From Candidatus Eiseniibacteriota bacterium (GTDB lineage Bacteria; Eisenbacteria; RBG-16-71-46; CAIMUX01): a stretch of 64,000 nt of DNA. The position numbers and the translations under genes are program-made. Under the pieces are notes generated by a model. It worked only from the letters and a program-made list of their open reading frames with translations, was not told where the DNA came from and did not search any database. Below are positions 15,481-25,122 of the stretch, one piece after another (position 1 is the stretch's first letter; the number at the start of each line of letters is the position of its first letter). The stretch spans positions 248,001 through 312,000 of the forward strand of contig JADJQY010000040.1 of NCBI GenBank assembly GCA_016712505.1, read 5' to 3'.

Positions 15481-18400
15481 ATGCTGAACACCATCATCCG
15501 TTGGTCGATCCGAAACCGGATCGCCGTGATCCTGCTCACGCTCGCGGGCGCCGGTCTCGGCGTCTACGCGTTCCTGAAGCTGCCGATCGACGCCTTTCCG
15601 GACACCACGCCGGTGCAGGTGCAGATCAACACGTCTGCCCCCGCGCTCGCCCCGCTCGACATCGAGCGGCAGATCACGGTGCCGATCGAGCAGGCGATCT
15701 CCGGGTTACCGCATCTGCACGAGGTGCGGTCGATCTCGAAGTTCGGTCTCTCCCAGGTGACGGTCGTCTTCGACGAAGGGGCCGAGCTGTACCTCTCCCG
15801 CCAGGTGGTGATGGAGCGTGTACAGGCGGTCGAGCTTCCGCTCGGCATCGCACGACCGCAGCTCGGCCCGGTCGCGACCAACCTGGGCGAGATCTTTCAC
15901 TACACCGTCTCCGGCGAGGGGAAGAGCCCGAGCGAACTGCGCACCATCCAGGACTGGATCATTCGCCCGCAGCTCCGCTCGGTTCCCGGGGTCGCCGAGG
16001 TCAATAGCTGGGGGGGCGACGAGCGGCAGCTCCATGTCGTGGTCGACCCGATCGATCTGGCCAAGCACGACCTGACCCTGGCCGATCTGGTCTCGGCCAT
16101 CGAGGAGAACAACGGCAACGTCGGCGGCGGCACGATCGAGTCGGGCGGACAGTCGACCCTGGTCCAGGGGATCGGAATCGTCACCCAGGCAGCCGATGTC
16201 GAGGAGATCGTGATCGCCGCCCAGTCGGGCATCCCGACGCGGGTGCGCGACGTCGCGCGCGTGGTCGAAGGACGGGCCATCCGCCGCGGCGCCGCCACCG
16301 CCGACGGGAAGGGCGAGGTGGTGCTCGGCCTCGGCTTCATGCTGATGGGCGAGAACAGTCACGAGGTGGCGCGTCGCCTTCGGGTGCGGCTGGACGAGAT
16401 CCGAAAGACCCTCCCGGCCGGAATCGAGGTCGCCGCGGTCTACGATCGCACCGAACTGGTCGACCACGTGCTCCACACCGTGAAGACCAATCTGTTCGAG
16501 GGGGCACTGCTGGTCATCGCGGTGCTGTTCATCTTCCTGGGAAACCTGCGTGCCGGCCTGATCGTGGCGTCCGCCATCCCCCTCTCCATGCTCTTCGCCT
16601 TCGATCTCATGGTACGAGCCGGGATCGCCGGCACCCTCATGAGCCTCGGTGCGATCGACTTTGGACTGGTGGTCGACAGCTCGGTCATCATGGTCGAGAA
16701 CGCCACCCGCCGTCTGGCCGAGGACCGCTCCGGCCGTTCGCGGGAAGAGATCGTCGAGGAAGCGGCGATCGAGGTGCGGCGGCCGACGATGTTCGGTGAA
16801 CTGATCATCATGATGGTCTACCTGCCGATCCTCGCCCTCCAAGGGATGGAGGGGCAGCTCTTCCGCCCGATGGCGATGACCGTGATCTTCGCCCTGCTCG
16901 GCTCGCTCATTCTCTCTCTCACCCTGGTCCCGGCCCTCTGCGCCACCTTCCTCCCCCGGCACGGCGGCGAACGGAAGAACCTGGTCGTCGCCGGGCTGGA
17001 GCGCCTCTACCGCCCGGCGCTTTCCGCGGCGCTTCGCCACCCGCGCATCGTCCTCTGCGCTGCCGGGATGGCCGTGCTCGGCGGAAGCCTGATCGCGACC
17101 CGGCTCGGATCGGAGTTCGTCCCGCGACTGCGCGAGGGAGCGATCGTCATCAACACCATCCGACTCGCCGGGGTCTCGCTCGATGAATCAGTGCGCTACG
17201 GCACCGCCATCGAGACGCTGCTGCTGGAGGAGTTTCCCGACGAGATCGACCGGATCTGGTCCCGCACCGGGACGGCCGAGGTCGCCACCGATCCGATGGG
17301 CATCGAGTTGACCGATGTGTTCATCACCCTGAAGCCCCGACGGGAGTGGAAACGCGCCACCGCGCAGGACGAGCTGGTGCGGGTGATCGAGAGCGAGATG
17401 GCCGCGCTCCCCGGAATGCGCAAGGTGTTCACCCAGCCGATCGAGATGCGGGTGAACGAGATGAACGCCGGCGTTCGGGCCGACGTCGGGGTGAAGCTCT
17501 TCGGAGACGACTTCGCCGTGCTCGAAACGAAAACCAGGGAGATCGAGGCGATCCTGGAGACGATCCCCGGCGCGGCCGACGTTCTGGTCGAGCAGCTCAC
17601 CGGACAACCGGTGCTCGAGATCGAGGTCGATCGCGCCGCCATCGCCCGACATGGGATCCCGGCCGGGGAGGTGCTGAGTGCCATCGAGGCGCTCGGCAGG
17701 CACGAGGTCGGCACCATGCAGGAGGGAGAGCGACGGTTCCCCATCGCCGTCACCCTCGACGATCGCTATCGCCTCGATCCGGCCGCGGTCGGCCGGATCC
17801 TGGTCACCTCGCACACCGGAGACCGCGTGCCGCTCGATCGCCTGACTCAGATCCGGACTGCCGAAGGCCCCTCGACCATCAATCGCGAGTGGGCCAAGCG
17901 CCGTGCCGTGGTCCAGGCCAACGTGCGCGGCAGGGATGTGGGGAGTTTCGTCGACGAACTCCGGACGCGGATCGCTGCGCAGATCTCCCTTCCGCCCGGC
18001 TACTACATTCGCTATGGCGGGCAGTTCGAGAATCTGGAACGGGCCCAGAAGCGCCTGATGATCGTGGTTCCGCTCGCCCTGGGACTGATTTTCGGCCTGC
18101 TCTACCTCACCTACCACCGGCTGCTCGACGCCGCTCGCGTTTTCACCGGCGTACCCTTCGCCGCGGTCGGGGGAGTGCTCGCCCTCTGGTTGCGCGATCT
18201 CCCCTTCAGCATCTCGGCCGCGGTCGGCTTCGTCGCGCTCTCCGGGGTCTCCGTGCTGGCCGACATGGTGCTGGTCTCGACCATCCGGCAAAATCTCGCC
18301 GCCGGTCTTCCGCTCGGCGAGGCGATCCGCCAGGCGGCCGAGCGGAGGCTCCGCCCCGTCCTCATGACCGCACTCGTCGCCGCCCTCGGCTTCGTCCCGA

Positions 18401-18552
18401 TGGCGGTCAACACCGGCATCGGCGCCGAGGTGCAACGTCCCCTCGCCACGGTGGTGATCGGGGGGGTGGTCTCCTCGACCCTGCTCACCTTGTTCGTGCT
18501 TCCGGTGCTCTACGGGATGCTCGGGCGGGGAGGGCGTTCGCGGGAGTCGTGA
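15481..18552 (+). CDS. Heavy-metal efflux RND transporter (CzcA/CusA family)
   Basis: 1023 residues, close to the family length of about 1040. The start (IIRWSIRNRIAVILLTLAGAGLG) is the first transmembrane helix, and KLPIDAFPDTTPVQVQI is the usual HME-RND N-terminal signature. The proton-relay segment in TM4 reads AIDFGLVVDSSVIMVENATRRL, matching the heavy-metal subfamily (DFG..VD..V.MVEN). A second half with periplasmic porter loops and six more helices ends the protein. It expels divalent or monovalent soft metals by proton antiport together with the adaptor 9 bases upstream. The substrate cannot be fixed from sequence. A GC-rich hairpin follows the gene. Confidence 0.93.
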   Translation: MLNTIIRWSIRNRIAVILLTLAGAGLGVYAFLKLPIDAFPDTTPVQVQINTSAPALAPLDIERQITVPIEQAISGLPHLHEVRSISKFGLSQVTVVFDEGAELYLSRQVVMERVQAVELPLGIARPQLGPVATNLGEIFHYTVSGEGKSPSELRTIQDWIIRPQLRSVPGVAEVNSWGGDERQLHVVVDPIDLAKHDLTLADLVSAIEENNGNVGGGTIESGGQSTLVQGIGIVTQAADVEEIVIAAQSGIPTRVRDVARVVEGRAIRRGAATADGKGEVVLGLGFMLMGENSHEVARRLRVRLDEIRKTLPAGIEVAAVYDRTELVDHVLHTVKTNLFEGALLVIAVLFIFLGNLRAGLIVASAIPLSMLFAFDLMVRAGIAGTLMSLGAIDFGLVVDSSVIMVENATRRLAEDRSGRSREEIVEEAAIEVRRPTMFGELIIMMVYLPILALQGMEGQLFRPMAMTVIFALLGSLILSLTLVPALCATFLPRHGGERKNLVVAGLERLYRPALSAALRHPRIVLCAAGMAVLGGSLIATRLGSEFVPRLREGAIVINTIRLAGVSLDESVRYGTAIETLLLEEFPDEIDRIWSRTGTAEVATDPMGIELTDVFITLKPRREWKRATAQDELVRVIESEMAALPGMRKVFTQPIEMRVNEMNAGVRADVGVKLFGDDFAVLETKTREIEAILETIPGAADVLVEQLTGQPVLEIEVDRAAIARHGIPAGEVLSAIEALGRHEVGTMQEGERRFPIAVTLDDRYRLDPAAVGRILVTSHTGDRVPLDRLTQIRTAEGPSTINREWAKRRAVVQANVRGRDVGSFVDELRTRIAAQISLPPGYYIRYGGQFENLERAQKRLMIVVPLALGLIFGLLYLTYHRLLDAARVFTGVPFAAVGGVLALWLRDLPFSISAAVGFVALSGVSVLADMVLVSTIRQNLAAGLPLGEAIRQAAERRLRPVLMTALVAALGFVPMAVNTGIGAEVQRPLATVVIGGVVSSTLLTLFVLPVLYGMLGRGGRSRES

Positions 18553-18577
18553 CCCCGGTCCACGCGGGGAATAGAGA

Positions 18578-18606
18578 GGGCGCCGGGTGAGACGTTCCCG
18601 GCGCCC
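18578..18606 (+). terminator. Hairpin after the RND efflux operon
   Basis: GGGCGCCGGG (18578-18587) and its exact complement CCCGGCGCCC (18597-18606) with a 9-base loop lie 25 bases after the pump stop codon. No T-tract follows. Likely ends the metal-efflux transcript, and may also act on transcripts coming from the BREX side. Confidence 0.6.
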
Positions 18607-18971
18607 TGTCCACTTCGGCGCCGTCTCTCCTTCGGCGCCGTGTCCACTTCGCCACCCCGTCCCCACCGCCGTCGCGTGTGGGGCCACGGCACGAAGTCGA
18701 GGTCGGTCGTTCAGGGGACCTCGCAGAAAGCGGTAGAGTGGGCGCCCTCGGCAGGTTGGCGGTGCTGTCCCCTGATCCAATGCCCGAGAACCGCAGCGAA
18801 CCCAGCCCTGGATCAAGCATCCGCGCCCATCGAAGGCGCCCCTCTGCGCAGCCGAGGAGGGTTTGGAACCCGTTGGGACCCTCATCGACGACAGGGAGAG
18901 CGTCGGGGAGGGGGGTAAAAGAAATCCCAAAAGCGGGGGGAAAAGTTCGAAGACGGAGGCCTGGCCCGCAC
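18607..18971. other. Intergenic region between metal efflux and BREX blocks
   Basis: These 365 bases hold no supported gene. A short local duplication of CTTCGGCGCCGT (18616-18645) and a purine-rich stretch near 18890-18960 are visible. It forms the 3' boundary of the defence island; no attachment site or tRNA remnant was recognised. Confidence 0.5.
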
Positions 18972-21071
18972 TCAGCCGGCGAGGTTGACCTCGTGGATTG
19001 GCTCGGCCAGCACAGACGCGACCGCGGGGCGATCGAGGAGCCGATGTCGGAGTTCTTCCTCGGCCATCTGGATCGGAAGGCACTCGGAGAACTTCAACCC
19101 GGTCACGGCCTCGTCGAGATCGGCCTGCGGGGCGAGGCTCGGGTCGGGGGCGAGCTGAGCCAGCGCCGCTCGCAGGCGACTCAGGGAGAGCCTGGAATCG
19201 AAGGTGATCGAGAGATTGTCGTACTTGACCCCCGCCCCGAGCAGTCCGGAGAGGTGGTCGCCCAGTCCCGCGTTGGCCCGGTAGCCGGCGAAGGTCCACC
19301 AGACGCTGTGGACGCCCGGACCTTGCACCAGCTGCGTGCCGTTCTCTTCTACCCAGGGGAGCTTCTCGCGCAATCCGTCAATCGCATCTCCGGCCCGGCG
19401 GGTCCAGTACGGTGCACGTCCGGGTGACGCCAGGACGGCTCGCATCGCCCGGCACAGCTCGAATCCGAGATGGCGGCCCGGACTCCCCCAGCGAGAGACC
19501 CCAGGGTCCTTGACCGGCTCTACCCACGCCACCTTGCGTGCCCACTCGATCTGGGTCACCCGCCAGGGCCGACCGGCCAGCAACAGGATCGGCCTCTGCC
19601 CCGCGCGCGAAAGGAAGGTCGAAGGATCGACTTCGCCCAGAATCTGGCGGCCGTATCTCACAGAGAACAAAGGGTCTGCGGAGAACACCGAGAAAAGTTC
19701 CATGAAATGGCGTAGGCCATACTGATCCTCCCCCGCCCGCCCGAGCCACAACAGGCCGTCCCCTTCGGACATCGTGGCCTGCGAGAGCATGTGATCCAGC
19801 ACCGCGGCCGCCTCCTGACTGGAGATCCCGGATGCCGCGAGGAACGGAGCGAGGCGGCGCAGGCAATCGACTCGCGTGATCCCCCCTTCCTGGAGGGCGA
19901 GCGCCATCATCTGCTGGGCAACGATGTGCAACGGCAATGGCGGGGGCACCACGGGATCCACCCAGCCGTGAAGGGAGAGCCCGGCGATCGCCGCCGCCCG
20001 GAGCGTCGCCTCGGGCTTCAAGGTCACGAAGAGCCCGTTGCGGTTCGTCCCCGGGCGCCGACCGGTGCGCCCGAGTCGCTGCAGAAACGACGAGACGGTC
20101 GCGGGGGCATCGATCTGTATGACGCGATCGAGATCTCCGACGTCGATTCCCAGCTCGAGGGTACTGGTCGACACGATCACGCAGTTCGCCGCCTCGGCGA
20201 ATGCCTGCTCCGCTTGACGACGGGCGTCGCGGCCGAGGGAACCGTGGGACACATAGGTCTCGACCTCGAGCTCGCGCAACCGAAAGGCGAGCTGCTCTAC
20301 CTTCGACCTGCTGTCCCAGAAGATCAGGCGTTTCTCCCCCCGGTGGAGGCGAGAGATCACCGCCGCAGCGTTCTCGAGCGTGCCAACGGTGTCGATGGTC
20401 AGCTCGATCGGGTCCGACACAGCGCTGGGCGGGGAAATCACGCGACCCGACGCGCGGCCCGACAACCAGGTCAGTAGCTCCGGAGCGTTTCCCACCGTGG
20501 CCGACAGTCCGAGTCGCTGCAACGGGCGGCCGACGATGCCCTCGATGCGGCCCAGCAAGCTGAACAGATGCCAGCCCCGATCGTCCCCCGCGAAGGCGTG
20601 CACCTCATCGACGATGGCGACGCGAAGCCCCGAGAACAGGACATGTCCGTCCCGGTGCCGCGAGGTCAAGATGACCTCACACGATTCCGGTGTAGTGAGC
20701 AGGATGTCCGGCGGGTTGGCCAGGATCCGCTTTCGTGCGCCGGTCGGGATGTCACCGTGCCAAACGCCAACCGTTCGTCCCAGAAGACCGCCGTAGTACG
20801 AGAGACGGTGTTCGAGGTTGTTGAGCAAGGCTTTGATCGGACAGACGTAGAGCACGGTCAGCCCGCGCCAATCCTCTTGCAACATCCGGGAGTAGACCGG
20901 GAAGAGCGCCGCCTCCGTCTTCCCTCCCGCCGTGGGTGCGAGCAGGAGCGCATCGTGCCCGTCGAGGAGCGGAACGATCGCATCCTCCTGGAGCGGGCGA
21001 AGCTTGGTCCACCCCAGCGAGTTCACGATGTGGTGCTGGATCGCCGGATGAAGCCGATCGAAGGAACTCAT
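18972..21071 (-). CDS. brxHI: BREX-2 Lhr-like DEAD/DEAH-box helicase BrxHI
   Basis: 699 residues. Superfamily 2 helicase motifs in order: LRPLQEDAI, Walker A APTAGGKT (45-52), PIKALLNNL, TTPES, DEVH (155-158), SAT (190-192), then in RecA domain 2 IVSTSTLELGIDVGDLD and QRLGRTGR. The pattern and C-terminal winged-helix/Lhr-like extension match BrxHI, the helicase of type 2 BREX. It is the last gene of the pglY-pglZ-brxD-brxHI operon and its ATG overlaps the brxD stop (ATGA at 21071-21068). It is thought to remodel DNA in phage exclusion; its exact step is unknown. Confidence 0.92.
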   Translation of the reverse strand: MSSFDRLHPAIQHHIVNSLGWTKLRPLQEDAIVPLLDGHDALLLAPTAGGKTEAALFPVYSRMLQEDWRGLTVLYVCPIKALLNNLEHRLSYYGGLLGRTVGVWHGDIPTGARKRILANPPDILLTTPESCEVILTSRHRDGHVLFSGLRVAIVDEVHAFAGDDRGWHLFSLLGRIEGIVGRPLQRLGLSATVGNAPELLTWLSGRASGRVISPPSAVSDPIELTIDTVGTLENAAAVISRLHRGEKRLIFWDSRSKVEQLAFRLRELEVETYVSHGSLGRDARRQAEQAFAEAANCVIVSTSTLELGIDVGDLDRVIQIDAPATVSSFLQRLGRTGRRPGTNRNGLFVTLKPEATLRAAAIAGLSLHGWVDPVVPPPLPLHIVAQQMMALALQEGGITRVDCLRRLAPFLAASGISSQEAAAVLDHMLSQATMSEGDGLLWLGRAGEDQYGLRHFMELFSVFSADPLFSVRYGRQILGEVDPSTFLSRAGQRPILLLAGRPWRVTQIEWARKVAWVEPVKDPGVSRWGSPGRHLGFELCRAMRAVLASPGRAPYWTRRAGDAIDGLREKLPWVEENGTQLVQGPGVHSVWWTFAGYRANAGLGDHLSGLLGAGVKYDNLSITFDSRLSLSRLRAALAQLAPDPSLAPQADLDEAVTGLKFSECLPIQMAEEELRHRLLDRPAVASVLAEPIHEVNLAG

Positions 21072-22384
21072 AGGTCGAGATCGATCTCGTCGGGGTGGCT
21101 GGCTCCCATCGCTTGTCTCTCGATCGGACTCAGGTCATGCTCGTTCAGCGTGAGCGCGTAGTCCCGGCGAGGGTCGAAGTCCGGGTAGAGCTCGACCCGG
21201 TCCAGCACCTCCGCGACCAGCTTCTTCAGGAACATTCGCGGCGCTACCCCGACCTTGCCACCCAGCTTGCCGGTGACCGCGGTGGCCAGGGCGACGACGT
21301 AGTCGTCGTCCACCGCTCGTCGAACCCGCTCCGCTTCGGCCGCGTGTGCGACGAAAATCTCCCGCACCTTTCGGCCGACCTCCGCTAGCGAGGGCAGATC
21401 GAAGTTTCGCAGGCGAATCTGTACGGCGCGCGGGTTGTCGAACCGAGGGTCGGTGTCGAAGTGGGTCGCAAGCCGCTGGGAAAGAGGGGGCAGCACCTGC
21501 ACCCCTTGGGGTCCGTCAAAGAAGCTCGGCGTTCCCGTGATCACGAGAAACAGCCCGGGGAACCGACCGCCATCAATCTCGTCGATCCACTGCCGCAAGG
21601 CGTTCAGCGCCTTCTCCCGCACATCCCGGCGGACCCGCTGAAGTGTCTCGACTTCATCGAGCACGATGAGCAGACCCGGATGTCCGGCGTCTCTCGCCGC
21701 CACCAGGAGGCCCTGGATGAATCCGAGCGCCGCAAAGTGGTCCACGTCGCCCTTCACCCCGATCTCACGCTTGATCGCCGCCCCCACCGAGGGCTGCCCG
21801 CCCAGCCAGGCCAGGATGCCATCGGCCAGCGCCCGGTCGCCGCGGACCGTGGCCGACCGATAGCCACGCAGCGCCGTCGCGAATGCCGGTGTGGTACGTG
21901 CGAGCGGCGCCAACCGTTGCTCCAGCAAGGTGTCGGTCCGGGCCACGAGCTCGGCTTCGCTGGCCGAGGAACCGCCGCCCGCGGCCAGCACATCTTCCTC
22001 GAGCACATAGAGCCAACGATCGATCACCGACCGGAGCGCTCCGTGGCCGCAGTCGCTGGTCATCAGCCGCTCGATCATCCTTCGGTAGACGGTCTCGAGA
22101 CGGTGAAGCGGCGTCTCCGCTTCGGAGATCTGAACTTCGGCGGCCAGGAACCCCCGACGGAGCGCCTGCTCCTGGAGCCATCGTACGAAGAAGGTCTTCC
22201 CCGAGCCGTACTCTCCGCGGATCGCCTTGAACGTTCCGGCGCCACGCTCGACCGCTGCCAGATCCTCCGCGACCGAGCGCTCGAACCGTTCCAGGCCGAC
22301 GGCAAAGGTCTCCAGACCACGTCCTGGGACGGTGCCGCGGCGAAGTGCATCGAGGATATCCAGACGCCGTTGCGGGCTGATCAC
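21068..22384 (-). CDS. brxD: BREX ATP-binding protein BrxD
   Basis: 438 residues starting at GTG 22384 (GTGA overlap with the pglZ stop). The N-terminus ISPQRRLDILDALRRGTVP leads into a DUF2791-type P-loop ATPase: Walker A GEYGSGKTFFVRWL (57-64), an ALGFIQGLL segment, Walker B LLIVLDEVETLQ, and arginine-rich C-terminal helices. Length and motif spacing fit BrxD, the small ATPase found with BrxHI in type 2 and related BREX systems. Longer in-frame extensions upstream are ignored because they overlap pglZ out of frame. It is expected to act with the helicase downstream, with which it is translationally coupled. Confidence 0.92.
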   Translation of the reverse strand: MISPQRRLDILDALRRGTVPGRGLETFAVGLERFERSVAEDLAAVERGAGTFKAIRGEYGSGKTFFVRWLQEQALRRGFLAAEVQISEAETPLHRLETVYRRMIERLMTSDCGHGALRSVIDRWLYVLEEDVLAAGGGSSASEAELVARTDTLLEQRLAPLARTTPAFATALRGYRSATVRGDRALADGILAWLGGQPSVGAAIKREIGVKGDVDHFAALGFIQGLLVAARDAGHPGLLIVLDEVETLQRVRRDVREKALNALRQWIDEIDGGRFPGLFLVITGTPSFFDGPQGVQVLPPLSQRLATHFDTDPRFDNPRAVQIRLRNFDLPSLAEVGRKVREIFVAHAAEAERVRRAVDDDYVVALATAVTGKLGGKVGVAPRMFLKKLVAEVLDRVELYPDFDPRRDYALTLNEHDLSPIERQAMGASHPDEIDLDL

Positions 22385-25122
22385 GATTCCCCCAGTTGAA
22401 ACTGCACGCGCAGCGTCGCGGTATCGAGTCGAACCGTGCCACTCTCGTCGATGCTCAAGATCTCGTACCCGTCGAGGTTGAGCGCGCGCCCGACGTTGGC
22501 CACGAAGCCGTCCACGCGGAAGACCGGCTTGCCCAGCTTCGCCGCCAGCGCCGTACGATCGAGGGCCCCACCTCGCTCGTCCAGGGCGAGCAGCAGGGTC
22601 TCGATCTCCGCCGGATCGATCGCGGTTCGGGACTGTCGCCGGACCTGGGCCTGAAACAGCGGGGACTCGAGCAGGAGCTTGGTCCATCCGGCCGGAGCGG
22701 GTACCAGCTCCGACTCGCGCGGCGCGCGTTTGCTCGGGAGACCGGAAGTCTGGCCTGGTTCCGAGCGAGGCGCGGCCCCCGCGCTTCGGGTTTCAGTCGG
22801 CAGCTGAGCTTCCGGGTGGGTGAAACTCTCCCCCAGCCACCACTCGGGTGGACTTGCGACCGCCTCGACCCACGGGCCCTCGATCGGCGCCTGCCGAAAC
22901 ACTCCGAGCGGAATCACCATCTCTTGCGGAGAGATGCCGCCGTGGTACCCGTTCTTCTTCACGCTGTATCGACGCGCCTCGCTCCAGAGTCCGACCATCG
23001 ACCCGCCTGGGGTCAGGACGCGCGGGCCGCTGATCGCCTCCTCTCCCGGGTACTTCCAGCCATCGTCCGGTCGATACCGATCCGCGCCTGCTTCCAGTGC
23101 GGAGCCGGTCCTGGGATCGACCATCCTCTCCGTTCCCCGCTCCAGCACATGTCCGTGGTCGGCGGTGACCACCACCGTGCGCTTGGCTCGGCGCGCGCTC
23201 TCGAACAGTCTGGAGAGCCCGGCGATCTGTTCGACGGACCAGTCCATGAGGAGCTGATTTCCCTTGGTGAGGTGATCGTCCACCGCATTCATCACCACCC
23301 CAACCACGCGGATCCGGCGCGATTCGATGGCCGGCTCGATCTCGGGCGAGATCTCGGAGAGGTCCCCTCCCGAGACCTGCCCCTTGAAGAACAGCTCGGG
23401 CCGCGCCTCGGTCCGCTTCTCTGGATTCAGCGCCGGATGCAGGGCGAACTCCGTCAGCTCGAATCCGCTCGTCCCGGTGGCTCTCTGCCCGCTGAGCAGA
23501 CAGGACCGCGATACCTCCGTCACGGACGGAATCCCCGCGAGCAGCGATGGGCAGCGCCCTCGCCCCGGCGGAAGCAACGGGATCCAACCGTGCCGGGCGA
23601 TCGACTCTTCCAGCTCGCGGAACACCGCGAAGCTCATCCCATCCATCACCACGAGGAGCACGGAGTCGACCTGGGCGATCGGACCGAGCAGTTCCTCGAT
23701 GAACGACTCCACCGGCACCAGGTCGGCGATCGGTTCCCCCGCGCGCGTCTCCCGGGCGAGCAGCCCGCCGAAGCGTGCGTTCCGTTCCTCGCAGAAGGTG
23801 CGGGCACGGTGCATCAGCGCCTGGTACGCCTCGGCCAGGACCGGGTGTGGCTCGACGCCGAAGAGCCGGGTTCGCGCCCGATCGAGGTAGCTCCCTTCCG
23901 CGACATAGCTCGCCACGGCACCGGCGAGGCTGGTCTCGTTTCCCGGCCGGGTTTGCAGGCCCAGCCAGCGGGCGATCCGTACTGCCATACCGGCGCGGTC
24001 GACGCGGGCGACGTACTGGGGGAGCGAATCGGACATCATGTGTTGCCGCAGCGCGTGGTACGTCGCCTCGATGCGAGGCAGGACGTCCTCTGCTCCGGGC
24101 GCGGCTTCCCACCTGGCGATCCCCTCGATGAGTGCGCGCCCGAACTGCTCGAAGCGCGCTTCGAGCCCGCCACGCGTCATCGACCCGAGGTGCAGGTAGT
24201 TTTCGAGCCGGAGTTCGCGCAGGATCTCCTCCGACCGCACAAACGCGCGATCAAGGTCACGCCGCGCCGTCTCCCGCCGGGTAGTCTCGGCGATTTCACG
24301 GCCGGCTGCGATCCACCCCTGCGCGACGCTGTTCTCCATCGGCCGATCCGAGAACCAGCGTTCCAGTCGTACCCGGGCCTCGCGTACCTCCGGCGGCGCC
24401 TGTTCCGCGCACACGATCTCGGCCGCGATGGCGACCGGAAGAGCATCCCCCCCGAAACCGGACTCGACGCAATCGAAGAAGGCGGCAACCGCCCCTCCTC
24501 CGACGATCGAAAGCCACTGTCGCGCGCCCTGTGCGATCTCAGGCTCGAGGGAGCGCCAGCTCTCGAGGCGACCGGGCTCCCGGCTCCAGCGCAGGAGTTC
24601 GACCAGATCCCACCGGCCAGCCCGCAGTCCGAGGCGGTCCTCCAGGAGGAGGTCCCAGGCTGTCCGCTCGTCGAGCACTCCGGTAGGGACCGTCGGGATG
24701 ACGCCCCCCCGCCGCACTTCGAGCAGAGCGTTCGCCATCCAGGGGTAACGGGTCAGCCGTGCGTCGATGCGGCGCGCCTGGAAGTGCTGCTTCAGGATCT
24801 CCCACGGTTCGATCGGGAAGAGGCGCCCGCGCGTCAGCCGCGCGAGTACATCCAACCCCAGCGCTGCTTCGTCCAGGCGGGTCAGCAGGATCATGCGCGG
24901 CCCCGGATCCGTCCCGGACTCGAGGAGCGCCTCGCGCGCGGCCAGCGCCGACTCGACGGTGACGACGCGAAGCACCCTGCCGCCAACCTCGAGTTCCTCC
25001 GGACACGAAGAGACCGTTCCCACCCGGATGCCAATCGCCGGCCGCAGCCACTTCGAGGCGGTGCTCTCGATCACCTCACCCGCCCGGGCAGCGATCTGCG
25101 GCGCTGTGACCATCGAGGTCAT
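22381..25122 (-). CDS. pglZ: BREX-2 PglZ, alkaline-phosphatase-fold protein
   Basis: 913 residues from ATG 25122, which overlaps the pglY stop (ATGA). The C-terminal half is the PglZ alkaline-phosphatase-like domain: metal-binding DGMS with Asp494 (VMDGMSFAVF), SVTEVSRSCLLSG, NAVDDHL, TADHGH with Asp655, and YHGGISPQEMVIPL, where the His completes the metal site. The N-terminal half is the long helical region typical of BREX-2 PglZ. A C-terminal winged-helix-like segment follows. In BREX, PglZ is essential, though its substrate is unresolved; proposed roles include nuclease or phosphodiesterase activity. The gene appears intact. Confidence 0.95.
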   Translation of the reverse strand: MTSMVTAPQIAARAGEVIESTASKWLRPAIGIRVGTVSSCPEELEVGGRVLRVVTVESALAAREALLESGTDPGPRMILLTRLDEAALGLDVLARLTRGRLFPIEPWEILKQHFQARRIDARLTRYPWMANALLEVRRGGVIPTVPTGVLDERTAWDLLLEDRLGLRAGRWDLVELLRWSREPGRLESWRSLEPEIAQGARQWLSIVGGGAVAAFFDCVESGFGGDALPVAIAAEIVCAEQAPPEVREARVRLERWFSDRPMENSVAQGWIAAGREIAETTRRETARRDLDRAFVRSEEILRELRLENYLHLGSMTRGGLEARFEQFGRALIEGIARWEAAPGAEDVLPRIEATYHALRQHMMSDSLPQYVARVDRAGMAVRIARWLGLQTRPGNETSLAGAVASYVAEGSYLDRARTRLFGVEPHPVLAEAYQALMHRARTFCEERNARFGGLLARETRAGEPIADLVPVESFIEELLGPIAQVDSVLLVVMDGMSFAVFRELEESIARHGWIPLLPPGRGRCPSLLAGIPSVTEVSRSCLLSGQRATGTSGFELTEFALHPALNPEKRTEARPELFFKGQVSGGDLSEISPEIEPAIESRRIRVVGVVMNAVDDHLTKGNQLLMDWSVEQIAGLSRLFESARRAKRTVVVTADHGHVLERGTERMVDPRTGSALEAGADRYRPDDGWKYPGEEAISGPRVLTPGGSMVGLWSEARRYSVKKNGYHGGISPQEMVIPLGVFRQAPIEGPWVEAVASPPEWWLGESFTHPEAQLPTETRSAGAAPRSEPGQTSGLPSKRAPRESELVPAPAGWTKLLLESPLFQAQVRRQSRTAIDPAEIETLLLALDERGGALDRTALAAKLGKPVFRVDGFVANVGRALNLDGYEILSIDESGTVRLDTATLRVQFQLGES

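Noticed and set aside
15706..17040. 444-residue minus-strand frame rich in His, Asp and Arg
   Set aside because: It is the antisense shadow of the RND pump; high GC produces long stop-free antisense frames of this kind throughout the window.
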